Shown here one piece after another: positions 1-7,316 of a stretch of 19,152 nt of DNA. Where the stretch lies: the NCBI GenBank assembly GCA_003543245.1, contig DPJB01000031.1, positions 79,273-98,424 of the forward strand. The letters are read 5' to 3'. Position numbers and translations under genes: made by a program. Every line of letters begins with the position of its first letter. Position 1 is the stretch's first letter. This stretch comes from Moraxellaceae bacterium. Lineage in GTDB: Bacteria > Pseudomonadota > Gammaproteobacteria > Pseudomonadales > Moraxellaceae. The notes under the pieces are model-generated. The model saw nothing but the letters and a program-made list of their open reading frames with translations. It ran no database searches and was not told where the DNA came from.

Positions 1-359
1 CCGCCCAGATTCCTGACGGCATTCACCTTGATGTCGGGGGTGGTCTGCGGCATCACGATGGTGCCGCGAATGCCCAGTTCGCGCGCGGCCAGTGCCACAC
101 CCTGGGCATGGTTGCCGGCGGAGGCACAGATCACGCCACGCTGCTGCTCTTCCTTCGTCAGTTGTGCCATCTTGTTGTAAGCGCCGCGCAGCTTGAACGA
201 GAACACCGGCTGCAGGTCCTCGCGCTTGAGCAGCACGCGGTTCTTCAGGCGACGCGACAGCGCGCGGGCATCATCCAGCGGCGATTCGATGGCTACATCG
301 TAGACGCGGGCACGCAGGATTTTCTTGACGTAGGTTTGCAGCAAAGTGCTTTCGGGCAT
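1..359 (-). CDS. ilvA: Threonine ammonia-lyase (threonine deaminase), N-terminal part
   Basis: Partial gene: the window holds about the first 119 residues and the rest lies left of base 1. The enzyme is PLP-dependent and converts L-threonine to 2-oxobutanoate, the first step of isoleucine synthesis in the cytoplasm. I read it by translating the reverse complement from an ATG at 357-359. The PLP-lysine motif is visible as FSFKLRGAYNKM near residues 52-63, followed by ASAGNHAQGVALAA near 80, both typical of the fold-type II threonine deaminase family, then IVMPQTTPDIKVNAVRNLGG at the edge. The start is supported by family alignment (MPESTLLQTYVKKIL) and an AAGG about ten bases upstream. It diverges from rpiA, an arrangement common in gammaproteobacteria. 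The C-terminal ACT regulatory domain cannot be seen, so a biosynthetic form is inferred rather than shown. Confidence 0.93.
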   Translation of the reverse strand, partial: MPESTLLQTYVKKILRARVYDVAIESPLDDARALSRRLKNRVLLKREDLQPVFSFKLRGAYNKMAQLTKEEQQRGVICASAGNHAQGVALAARELGIRGTIVMPQTTPDIKVNAVRNLG

Positions 360-386
360 GGCGGCGGACCTTCAGGACAAGCGGCC

Positions 387-392
387 ATGTTA
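387..392 (-). promoter_or_regulatory. Possible extended -10 for ilvA
   Basis: On the minus strand the sequence TGGTAACAT sits 28 bases upstream of the ilvA ATG and fits an extended -10 (TGn then TAACAT). No convincing -35 was found. This is a pattern match only. Confidence 0.3.
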
Positions 393-464
393 CCAGCAAC
401 CGGCCCCCAAACTGTAGAAGCGCTGTCGGGTGGGCCGGATGAGGCCGCGCTGGCAAACAAGGCG

Positions 465-470
465 TATAAT
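465..470 (+). promoter_or_regulatory. Predicted -10 box of rpiA
   Basis: A perfect TATAAT stands out in GC-rich DNA 36 bases upstream of the rpiA ATG. No good -35 hexamer lies at the right distance, so the promoter is inferred from the -10 alone. It would give a leader of about 30 bases that contains the GGAG ribosome site at 495-498. Confidence 0.5.
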
Positions 471-506
471 GGCTGCCTTCACTCATTCCCCGCCGGAGCC
501 CGCCCC

Positions 507-1172
507 ATGAACCAGGATGCCCTCAAGAAAGCCGTTGCCGAAGCCGCACTGGCCTATGTTGAGCCGGGCGAGATTCTGGGCGTTGGCACCGGCTCCACTG
601 CCAATTTCTTCATCGATGGCCTTGCCCGCATCAAGGATGACATTCCTGGCGCCGTGGCCAGCTCCGAAGCCACGGCTGCACGCCTGCGCAAGATCGGCAT
701 CGAAGTGCTGGAGCTCAACAGCGTCGGCAGCATCAGCGTTTATGTCGATGGTGCCGACGAGGTGAATGCGGCGCTGGAGATGATCAAGGGCGGTGGTGCC
801 GCGCTCACGCGCGAAAAGATCGTGGCGGCGGTGGCCAGGAAGTTTGTCTGCATCTGCGATGCCAGCAAGCAGGTTGAGCAGCTGGGCCGCTTTCCCCTGC
901 CCATCGAGGTCATCCCGATGGCGCGCTCCTACGTGGCGCGTGAGATGGTGAAGCTCGGCGGTAATCCGGTCTATCGCGAAGGCATTGTGACGGATAACGG
1001 TAACGTCATCCTCGATGTCTGGAACCTGCCTATGCCGGTGCCGCGCCAGATGGAAGAGCGCATCAACAACATCACCGGTGTCGTCACCAACGGACTGTTC
1101 GCCCTGCGGCCGGCCGATATGCTGCTGGTGGCCACGGCGGACGGCGTCAGGACCATCACGCGTCCTGCCTGA
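507..1172 (+). CDS. rpiA: Ribose-5-phosphate isomerase A
   Basis: Interconverts ribose 5-phosphate and ribulose 5-phosphate in the non-oxidative pentose phosphate pathway; cytoplasmic. The protein is 221 residues, close to the usual 219 or so. Family motifs are intact: the phosphate loop GTGST at 27-31, SSEATAARLR near 52-61, the active-site DGADEVN at 81-87, KGGGAALTREK at 94-104 with the expected catalytic Glu103, and TDNGNVILD in the C-terminal half. The open frame runs upstream to 108, but the ATG at 507 is chosen because it has a GGAG eight bases upstream and matches the family N-terminus (MNQDALKKAVAEAAL); everything upstream is antisense to ilvA. The gene ends 16 bases from the convergent end of the formate dehydrogenase gene, and no obvious terminator sits between them. 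Confidence 0.97.
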   Translation: MNQDALKKAVAEAALAYVEPGEILGVGTGSTANFFIDGLARIKDDIPGAVASSEATAARLRKIGIEVLELNSVGSISVYVDGADEVNAALEMIKGGGAALTREKIVAAVARKFVCICDASKQVEQLGRFPLPIEVIPMARSYVAREMVKLGGNPVYREGIVTDNGNVILDVWNLPMPVPRQMEERINNITGVVTNGLFALRPADMLLVATADGVRTITRPA

Positions 1173-1188
1173 ATCAGCCCGGTCTGAG

Positions 1189-3852
1189 TCAGCCCAAACG
1201 TTCCACCCGCACCGCTGTCACCTTGTATTCGGGGGCATGCACCAGCCGGTCGCGCTCGTTCGAGGTCAGCCGGTTGGCCAGCAGCTCCGGCAGGTGGAAC
1301 GTGCAGAACAGTTCGCCCGGCTTGATGCGGTCACTGATCCGTACCGGTAGCACGGCCTCACCATAACGGCTGGAAATCCTTGCCTGCTCGCCATTGCTTA
1401 TCCCGTGCTTGTGCGCATCAACCGGTGACATATCCAGCGTGTCGCCCGGGCGCAGTTCGCGGTTGGGCGTGCGGTACGTCATGGTGCCGGCGTTGAAGTG
1501 ATACAGCGTGCGGCCGGTGGTCAGCAGCAAGGGATGGTCGGCATCACATTGCTCGTGTGTCGCCACAAACGGAATGCAGACCAGCGCAGCGCGCTCGCCT
1601 TGTGCAAATTTTTCACGGTGCAGGATTGGCGTGCCGGGATGGTTTTCATCCGGGCAGGGCCAGTTGATGCTTTCGTGTTCCAGTCGTGCATAACTGAGGC
1701 CGCCCCCGGCGGGCCAGACGGCACGAATCTCGTTCCAGATGCCTTCGGCATCGTTAAATGAAAATCCCTGCGGATGCCCCATGCGCGCTGCCAGTTCCTG
1801 GATGATCCACGCGTCCGGTCTGGCATCGCCTGGTGGCGGCACGGCGGCACGCACACGCTGTACGCGCCGGTCGGAGTTCATGAAGGTGCCATCACGCTCG
1901 AACACGCTGGCGGCAGGCAGGAAAACCGTGCCGTGCAGACGCGCCGTTTCGTTAAGAAAAAGATCCTGCACAATGACCATGTCGATTTTTTGCAGCGCCG
2001 CATCGGTCGCGCTCTTGTTTGCCAGCGTGAGGGAGATGTCATAACCAAAGGCCCACAAGGCCTTGAGTTTTCCCTCGGCCGCAGCGTCCATCATCGCCAG
2101 CAGGTCAAGCCCGGGGTTTTCCGGCAGGGGCGCGCCCCACTGTGTTTCAAAGCGCTGCCGCACGCTGGCGTTGTTGATGTCCTGCGAGCCGGTCAGCGAG
2201 CCGGGATCACAACCCATTTGTGCCGACCCCTGCACATTGTTCTGGCCGCGCAATGGATTGACGCCGCTGCCGGGCTTGCCGAGGTTGCCGGTGAGCAGTG
2301 CAAGGTTGATCAGCGTCATCACGCCTTCGGTGCCCTGCACATGTTCGGTCATGCCAAGACCGTGAAAGCACATGGCCGGCTTGCTGCCGGCGTAGAGGCG
2401 TGCTGCGGCACGAATGTCGCCGGCAGAAACACCGCACGACGCGGCCACTTTTTCGGGCGTGTAACCGGCGACCAGTGCGCGGTAGTCATCAAAGCCGTCC
2501 ACGCGCCTGTCGAGAAATGCCGTATCGACCAGCCGCTCTTCGATAATGGTGGCGGCCATGGCATTGAACAGTTCGACGTTGTGGCCGGGGCGCACGGCAA
2601 GGTGCAGATCGGCATAGTCACTCAGCTCGATACGGCGCGGGTCCACCACGATCAGTTTTGCGCCCTTGCGCACGGCCTGCTTGATGCGTGCCCCGACGAT
2701 GGGGTGATTTTCGGTCGGGTTGGCACCACAGATCAGGAAGGCACTGGCACGTTCGATATCGTCAAACGAATTGGTGGCGGCACCGGTGCCCAGCATCGTC
2801 TTGAGTGCTTTTGCGCTTGGCGTGTGGCACACGCGGGCACAGCAGTCGACATTGTTGCTGCCGATCACCACGCGTGCGAATTTCTGTGCCAGATAATTGT
2901 CTTCGTTGGTGGCGCGCGCAGAGCCCAGTACGCCAATGGCATCGGGGCCGTCATGGGTAATAATTTTTTTCAGCCGTGCGGCAATGTGATCCAGCGCCTC
3001 GTCCCAGCTTGCTGTACGCCATGCATCGCCCTCACGCAGCATTGGCGAGGTCATGCGGTCAGGTGCATGATTGAACTCGAAGGCGTAGCGGCCTTTGACG
3101 CACAGGTGGCCGCGATTGACCGGGCTATCCTGCACGGGACGGATGGCGACAACGCGATCATCAGTGCTGCCAACCTCAAGCTGGCAACCAACGCCGCAAT
3201 ACACGCAGGTTGAGCGTGTCCATTTTTCTGCCGGACGGGCGCGCTTGTCGAACAGTGCGCCGCTCGGACAGGTGTCGACACAGGCGCCACACGCGACGCA
3301 TCCGCTGTCCAGCAGCGATTTTCCGTCATTGGGAGCGATGTGCGTTTGTTCGCCACGTCCCCAGGTTTGCCAGACAAACTGCCCCTGCACTTCATCGCAG
3401 ATGCGCACGCAGCGGTCACAGTGAATGCACCGGTCCATGTCGATGCCGATATAGGGATGGCTGTCGTCAGAAAATGCGACAGGACGTTCAAGGTCGCCGG
3501 CACATATGTCGTTTTCATCAAGCAGGCGATGAAAGGCATGGTCAGGTTCATTCGCAGCGGCGCTCGCAGGGTAGTGTGCCGCCAGCAGTGACAGGTTGGT
3601 CTTGCGCAGGTTGCGGAGTGCGGCTGTGTCAGTATGAATCACCATGCCGTCGGTGACATGCGCTGAGCAACTGGCCACCGGGCGAGAACAGCCGTCGACT
3701 TCCACCATGCAAAGGCGGCAGGCACCATGAGGTTGCAGGCGATCATCGTTGCACAGGTGCGGAACGTCGTGGCCGGTGTCGTGCAGGGCACGCAGCAGCA
3801 AGGTGTCTTCCGAGAACTCGTGCACATTGCCGTCAATCGTTATGCGAAGCAT
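1189..3852 (-). CDS. Formate dehydrogenase alpha subunit, NAD-linked (FdsA-like), Mo enzyme
   Basis: Oxidises formate to CO2 at a molybdopterin site and passes electrons along Fe-S clusters to the partner flavoprotein. It has 887 residues. An N-terminal [2Fe-2S] domain has ligands Cys34, Cys45, Cys48 and Cys62. Two ferredoxin-type [4Fe-4S] sites follow (Cys142/145/148/152 and Cys185/188/191/195), then the catalytic-domain cluster Cys216/219/223/251. The formate-specific Mo ligand is in CARVCHTPS: Cys342 with His343, so this is a cysteine rather than a selenocysteine enzyme. The region after the [2Fe-2S] domain (residues 85-112) lacks the His-Cys3 motif usual in NuoG and FdsA. The ATG at 3852 overlaps the upstream flavoprotein gene by 13 bases, which suggests coupled translation. 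No fdhD/fdsC or fdsD accessory gene is visible here. The Cys-His pair makes formate the likely substrate; the name fdsA is avoided because of the missing cluster and absent fdsG. Confidence 0.88.
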   Translation of the reverse strand: MLRITIDGNVHEFSEDTLLLRALHDTGHDVPHLCNDDRLQPHGACRLCMVEVDGCSRPVASCSAHVTDGMVIHTDTAALRNLRKTNLSLLAAHYPASAAANEPDHAFHRLLDENDICAGDLERPVAFSDDSHPYIGIDMDRCIHCDRCVRICDEVQGQFVWQTWGRGEQTHIAPNDGKSLLDSGCVACGACVDTCPSGALFDKRARPAEKWTRSTCVYCGVGCQLEVGSTDDRVVAIRPVQDSPVNRGHLCVKGRYAFEFNHAPDRMTSPMLREGDAWRTASWDEALDHIAARLKKIITHDGPDAIGVLGSARATNEDNYLAQKFARVVIGSNNVDCCARVCHTPSAKALKTMLGTGAATNSFDDIERASAFLICGANPTENHPIVGARIKQAVRKGAKLIVVDPRRIELSDYADLHLAVRPGHNVELFNAMAATIIEERLVDTAFLDRRVDGFDDYRALVAGYTPEKVAASCGVSAGDIRAAARLYAGSKPAMCFHGLGMTEHVQGTEGVMTLINLALLTGNLGKPGSGVNPLRGQNNVQGSAQMGCDPGSLTGSQDINNASVRQRFETQWGAPLPENPGLDLLAMMDAAAEGKLKALWAFGYDISLTLANKSATDAALQKIDMVIVQDLFLNETARLHGTVFLPAASVFERDGTFMNSDRRVQRVRAAVPPPGDARPDAWIIQELAARMGHPQGFSFNDAEGIWNEIRAVWPAGGGLSYARLEHESINWPCPDENHPGTPILHREKFAQGERAALVCIPFVATHEQCDADHPLLLTTGRTLYHFNAGTMTYRTPNRELRPGDTLDMSPVDAHKHGISNGEQARISSRYGEAVLPVRISDRIKPGELFCTFHLPELLANRLTSNERDRLVHAPEYKVTAVRVERLG

Positions 3853-5303
3853 TGCGCCAGCTCCTCCGGATAATGCCGTTCAATGGCGCGCGCAAATTCC
3901 GCCAGCCCGCGCCCGTGCCCACAGAGGCTGGTGGCCTCCAGTGCATCAATCAGGTCATGCCAGCGCGATGCAGGCATTTTTTCGCCGGCCAGCAAGGCAT
4001 TAAAGCTTGTTGCCAGCTCGGGGCTGCCAAGATGGCAGGGCGTACATTTGCCGCAGCTTTCCTGAGCGCCAAAACGGAAAACCTCCGCCACAATTTCTGC
4101 AATGGCGGTGTCATCGGCAAAGGCAATCACACCGCCATGACCAACAGCAGCACCAATGGTCTGCAACTCCTCGTAACCCAGTGCGGTATCCAGCAGTGCA
4201 GGCGGGACAAGTCCTGCCAGTGGCCCGCCAATCATCACGCCCTTCAGCTGGCCCCAGCGCAAACCGCCACCGATTTCCTCAATGATGTCGCGCAGCGAAA
4301 TACCAAAGTCGACCTCGTACAGCCCGGGGCGATTGAACAGTGAGTTAAGGGACAATAATTTTGTGCCACGGCTTTTCCCAATGCCGATGGCGGCATAGCG
4401 TTCACCACCGTTCTCGATGATCCACGGCACACTGCACAGGGTTTCGACATTGTTGACCAGTGTTGGCTGGCCATGCAGCCCGTGCTCCGTGATCTGTGGT
4501 GGCCGCAGGCGCACCTCGGGGCGGCGGCCCTCCAGTGAATTCAGCAGCGACGTTTCCTCGCCACAGACATAGCTGCCCTGACCAATGTGGATGCCCAGGT
4601 CAAAATCCAGCGTGCTGCCAAGAACGCCCTGACCCAGCCAGCCAGCCTCGCGCGCCTGTGCCATCGCATTTTCCAGCACGGAACGGGCGGCAGGGTATTC
4701 CTTGCGCAAATAGATGATGCCGTGTGATGCGCCGGTTGCATGCGCGGCAATCACGCAGGCTTCGATCAAACGGAAGGGGTCGTTTTCCAGCAGCAGGCGA
4801 TCACTGAAACTGCCGGGGTCGCCTTCGTCGGCATTGACCACCAGATATTTTTGCGGGGCGGTTGCGCTGGCCACGGCCCGCCATTTCGTGCTGGCCGGAA
4901 ACCCCGCCCCACCACGGCCACGCAGGCCGGAGGCTTCAAGCTCTGCAATCACCTTGCCCGGATACGTGGCAAGCGCCAGTCGCATGGCCTTGCCGCCACC
5001 ACGTTCACGGTAAATGGCAATGTCGCGGGCGCCGCCCTGTACCAGATTGCCCAGCAGTACCGCCGCGCTTGAATGCACGCCGATGGCAACGTCAGCATCG
5101 TCTGCAAATGCAGCCGGAGCATGGTGGCATTGGCCAAGGCAATAAACGGCAGGAGCGTTTGCGCGTGCCTGTTGCCAGCGTTGCGGGTTGTCGGCGCGTG
5201 CTGCAAAACATGCCAGTCCCTGACAGACGCAGCCTTCCAGCGAGACATCCGTCAGGTGATAAAAGCTTGCGCTGGACCGTCGCGAAAGTTCCAGAGGATT
5301 CAT
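3840..5303 (-). CDS. NAD-reducing flavoprotein of formate dehydrogenase (FdsB/NuoF/HoxF-like)
   Basis: Takes electrons from the alpha subunit through a [4Fe-4S] cluster and FMN and reduces NAD+. It has 487 residues. The N-terminal 65 residues hold paired cysteines (Cys27-x4-Cys32 and Cys55-x3-Cys59) in the pattern of a thioredoxin-fold [2Fe-2S] domain. The 51-kDa core follows: GLRGRGGAGFPASTKW at 126-141 (FMN/NADH), NADEGDPGSF at 157-166, GSYVCGEETSLLNSLEG at 243-259, then the cluster ESCGKCTPC with Cys417/420/423 and Cys461 in SLCGHG. I chose the ATG at 5303. A GTG at 5324, directly after the thioredoxin stop, would add seven residues; neither start has a clear ribosome site, so coupling to the upstream gene is likely. 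No separate FdsG-like gene is present, and the cysteine-bearing N-terminus may take its place. Confidence 0.87.
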   Translation of the reverse strand: MNPLELSRRSSASFYHLTDVSLEGCVCQGLACFAARADNPQRWQQARANAPAVYCLGQCHHAPAAFADDADVAIGVHSSAAVLLGNLVQGGARDIAIYRERGGGKAMRLALATYPGKVIAELEASGLRGRGGAGFPASTKWRAVASATAPQKYLVVNADEGDPGSFSDRLLLENDPFRLIEACVIAAHATGASHGIIYLRKEYPAARSVLENAMAQAREAGWLGQGVLGSTLDFDLGIHIGQGSYVCGEETSLLNSLEGRRPEVRLRPPQITEHGLHGQPTLVNNVETLCSVPWIIENGGERYAAIGIGKSRGTKLLSLNSLFNRPGLYEVDFGISLRDIIEEIGGGLRWGQLKGVMIGGPLAGLVPPALLDTALGYEELQTIGAAVGHGGVIAFADDTAIAEIVAEVFRFGAQESCGKCTPCHLGSPELATSFNALLAGEKMPASRWHDLIDALEATSLCGHGRGLAEFARAIERHYPEELAQCFA

Positions 5304-5324
5304 CAGGCGGACTCGTGCAGGCAC

Positions 5325-5555
5325 TCAGGGTAGCAGTGCAGTGATTTCATCGGGCTTCAATACCTTGCCATACGACACCAGCTTTTCGTCAATGACCAGT
5401 GCAGGTGTCGACATCACGCCATAGGCGGCAATATCGGCGAAATCCGTTACCTTGATGATCTCGGCCTGCTTGCCGGTTTTTGCCAGCGCCTGCCGGGTGT
5501 TTTCGGTCAGCGTTACGCACTTGCTGCAGCCCGATCCCAGTATCTTGATGATCAT
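5325..5555 (-). CDS. Small thioredoxin-family protein (redox-active disulfide protein 2 type)
   Basis: A 76-residue thioredoxin-fold protein with a CSKC redox pair at Cys10 and Cys13 and a cis-proline region MSTPALVIDE near residues 49-58. The length and the start MIIKILGSGCSKC match the mini-thioredoxin family often annotated as redox-active disulfide protein 2. The ATG at 5555 is preceded by an AAGGGG about nine bases upstream. It lies 30 bases after the permease stop and immediately before the flavoprotein gene. Members of this family commonly sit beside ArsP_1-type permeases, as here, so a role in reducing or handing over a thiol-reactive substrate for the permease is plausible. The substrate is not shown by the sequence. 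Confidence 0.85.
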   Translation of the reverse strand: MIIKILGSGCSKCVTLTENTRQALAKTGKQAEIIKVTDFADIAAYGVMSTPALVIDEKLVSYGKVLKPDEITALLP

Positions 5556-5585
5556 GTCGTCATCCCCTTGCGGTTAATGGAGGTG

Positions 5586-6593
5586 TTACACAAACCAGTG
5601 GCTGATGGCATTGAACACATAGCCGATGATCACAATGCCAGCCGTGACAATAGCGAAAAACGTGGCCAGCAGCCGGGGCCGTACCACCTTGCGCAGCATG
5701 ATGAGTGATGGTGGCGACAGCGCTGTCACCGACATCATGAAGGCAAGTGCCGTGCCCAGACCCACGCCCTTGGCCACTAGCGCCTCGGCAATCGGCAGCG
5801 TACCGAAGATGTCGGCATAAATGGGAAGGCCGATCAGGGTCGCCACCAGTACCGAATACCATTTGTCCTGGCCCAGCAGGCTGGCGATCAGGTTCTCGGG
5901 AATCCAGTTGTGAATGGCTGCGCCAATGGCGACACCAATCAGGATATAAAGCCAGACGCGGCGGGTGATGTCGATGACCTGGTCTTTTGAAAAGGCGGCG
6001 CGATCCTGCCACCTCATTTCCTGTGCGGCGATGGTCCCCATGTGCGCATTGAACGCAATGGGTTCGACATGCTGCTCCATGTGCAGCCGCGAAATAAGCG
6101 CGCCCCCCAGTACCGCCAGCACAACCCCAACGGTCACATAGACCAGGGCAATCGGCCAGCTGAAGATGCTGGCCAGCAGGATGACAGATGCCAGATCCAC
6201 CAGCGGTGACGAAATCAGGAAAGAGAATGTCACGCCAATCGGAAGGCCGGCCCCGGTGAAGCCGATGAACAGGGGAATGGACGAGCACGAACAGAAGGGC
6301 GTCAGGGTACCAAGCAGCGCGCCCAGGATATTCGCCTTCATGCCGCTGAAGCGGCCAAGAATGACGCGGGTGCGTTCCGGTGGGAAATGGCTTTGCACCC
6401 ACGAGATCGAGAAGATCAGTACGCCGAGCAGGATGAAGATCTTGATGACGTCGTAAATGAAGAAATGAATGCTGCTGCCCACGCGACTGGCCATGTCCAG
6501 CCCGAACACCTGCTCCACCAGCAGGCGCACAAGGTCATGCAGCCACTGCATGCGCAGCAGCTGGTCATTCAGCCAGGAGAAAATAGCGGTCAC
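5586..6593 (-). CDS. ArsP_1-type (UPF0718/YraQ-like) membrane permease
   Basis: An inner-membrane permease of 335 residues with several hydrophobic segments, for example 45-65, 90-112 and most of the last third. The family signature TPFCSCSSIPLFIGFTGAG starts near residue 98, with Cys101 and Cys103. The two halves each carry a similar pore-type segment (GxPIGVTFSFLISSPL and GLPIYADIFGTLPIAEAL), as in the ArsP_1 permease family. The start is a GTG at 6593 with a strong AAGGAG six bases upstream. Some relatives export trivalent organoarsenicals, but many have unknown substrates, so I do not use the name arsP. Its neighbours are an exported protein 19 bases upstream and a mini-thioredoxin 30 bases downstream. 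A long open frame at 5560-6402 on the same strand is only a shadow of this gene. Confidence 0.87.
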   Translation of the reverse strand: MTAIFSWLNDQLLRMQWLHDLVRLLVEQVFGLDMASRVGSSIHFFIYDVIKIFILLGVLIFSISWVQSHFPPERTRVILGRFSGMKANILGALLGTLTPFCSCSSIPLFIGFTGAGLPIGVTFSFLISSPLVDLASVILLASIFSWPIALVYVTVGVVLAVLGGALISRLHMEQHVEPIAFNAHMGTIAAQEMRWQDRAAFSKDQVIDITRRVWLYILIGVAIGAAIHNWIPENLIASLLGQDKWYSVLVATLIGLPIYADIFGTLPIAEALVAKGVGLGTALAFMMSVTALSPPSLIMLRKVVRPRLLATFFAIVTAGIVIIGYVFNAISHWFV

Positions 6594-6612
6594 ACGCGGC
6601 TCCTTGTTCAGA

Positions 6613-7149
6613 TCAGGATGGCAGCCCGGGTGCCGTCACGGGCTTCCAGTCCGGGTGATCAAAATAGACCGGATAGTTTTTCAGTGCCTCGATGATGGTA
6701 TGCAGTGCGGCTGCATCGGCAGGATTCTGCTTGAGTGCCGCCGCACCCCCCAGTAACTGCCCCAGCAGGACATGCAGCACGGCATCAGCCTGTGGCGTCA
6801 GCTTGCAGCTGGCGATCATGTGGCTGATCTGGTTCTGGATGGTATCGGCCAGGGCGGTGGTTTCCTGGGCAGTCATTGGCCGCTCACCAGCGCCATGCAG
6901 GGTGTTCACCACAGCCTCGCGGATGCCGTTCATGCCACTGCGCAGGGCGGTGTCAGTGCTCCAGCGCGCCTCGCCGTTAAGCATCAGGCCTGACGGGGGG
7001 AGGTGGTGACCTTCATGCCCGGATACCGGCGAGCCCGCAATTGCAGTGGCGGAGCTGCTGGCCATGGCCAGGGCCAGCAGCCCGGCCTGAATGATTCGTG
7101 GTCGTATTTGTGGCTGCAGCGAGTGCAACAAGGGCGCAGAGGCGGGCAT
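6613..7149 (-). CDS. Exported protein of unknown function, possible metal-linked (DnrO-like) family
   Basis: A 178-residue protein with a signal peptide: basic residues near 16-18, a hydrophobic stretch (IIQAGLLALAMA), and a likely signal peptidase site after ATAIA. The mature part begins with a His-rich SGHEGHH and then LNGEARWSTDTALRSGMNGI, a helical region, one cysteine (IASCKLTPQADA) and a YFDHPDW near the end. From memory this resembles small periplasmic proteins, sometimes labelled DnrO, found near metal-resistance genes; I could not check that. The start at 7149 is chosen over 7161 and 7239 because GGAGA lies about seven bases upstream and the signal peptide then has a normal length. 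It is the first gene of the minus-strand run that includes the permease, thioredoxin and formate dehydrogenase genes. Confidence 0.75.
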   Translation of the reverse strand: MPASAPLLHSLQPQIRPRIIQAGLLALAMASSSATAIAGSPVSGHEGHHLPPSGLMLNGEARWSTDTALRSGMNGIREAVVNTLHGAGERPMTAQETTALADTIQNQISHMIASCKLTPQADAVLHVLLGQLLGGAAALKQNPADAAALHTIIEALKNYPVYFDHPDWKPVTAPGLPS

Positions 7150-7251
7150 GACTGTCTCCATGGGGCAGTTTCCAGCTGTTAAGCTAGCACTTTGTCGGGG
7201 GGTCTGCCTTGATGCAGGTCGCTTGCATGGCAATCGCACCAGCGGCCCCTT

Positions 7252-7257
7252 TATAAT
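7252..7257 (+). promoter_or_regulatory. Predicted -10 box upstream of the flavoprotein gene
   Basis: A perfect TATAAT within the 167-base divergent region between the exported-protein gene and the flavoprotein gene, 60 bases before the ATG at 7317. The best -35 candidates upstream match only about three of six positions, so this rests on the -10. Confidence 0.45.
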
Positions 7258-7316
7258 TAACGGCTGGTGGGTCAGTGCCGGTCAGGACCGCCCCTCTCCT
7301 GGCAATCCCTCTTCCA

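Noticed and set aside
108..506. N-terminal extension of the rpiA reading frame
   Set aside because: This part is antisense to ilvA and the divergent promoter; the family start and the ribosome site place the real start at 507.
1173..1188. Terminator between rpiA and the formate dehydrogenase gene
   Set aside because: Only a short repeated CAGCCC-type sequence; no hairpin with a T-run.
1774..3213. Long plus-strand open frame of 479 codons
   Set aside because: It is antisense to the formate dehydrogenase alpha gene, whose frame has complete motifs; no recognisable domain in the shadow.
5560..6402. 280-codon minus-strand frame overlapping the permease
   Set aside because: Same strand, different frame from the permease; rich in Arg, His and Pro with no family features.
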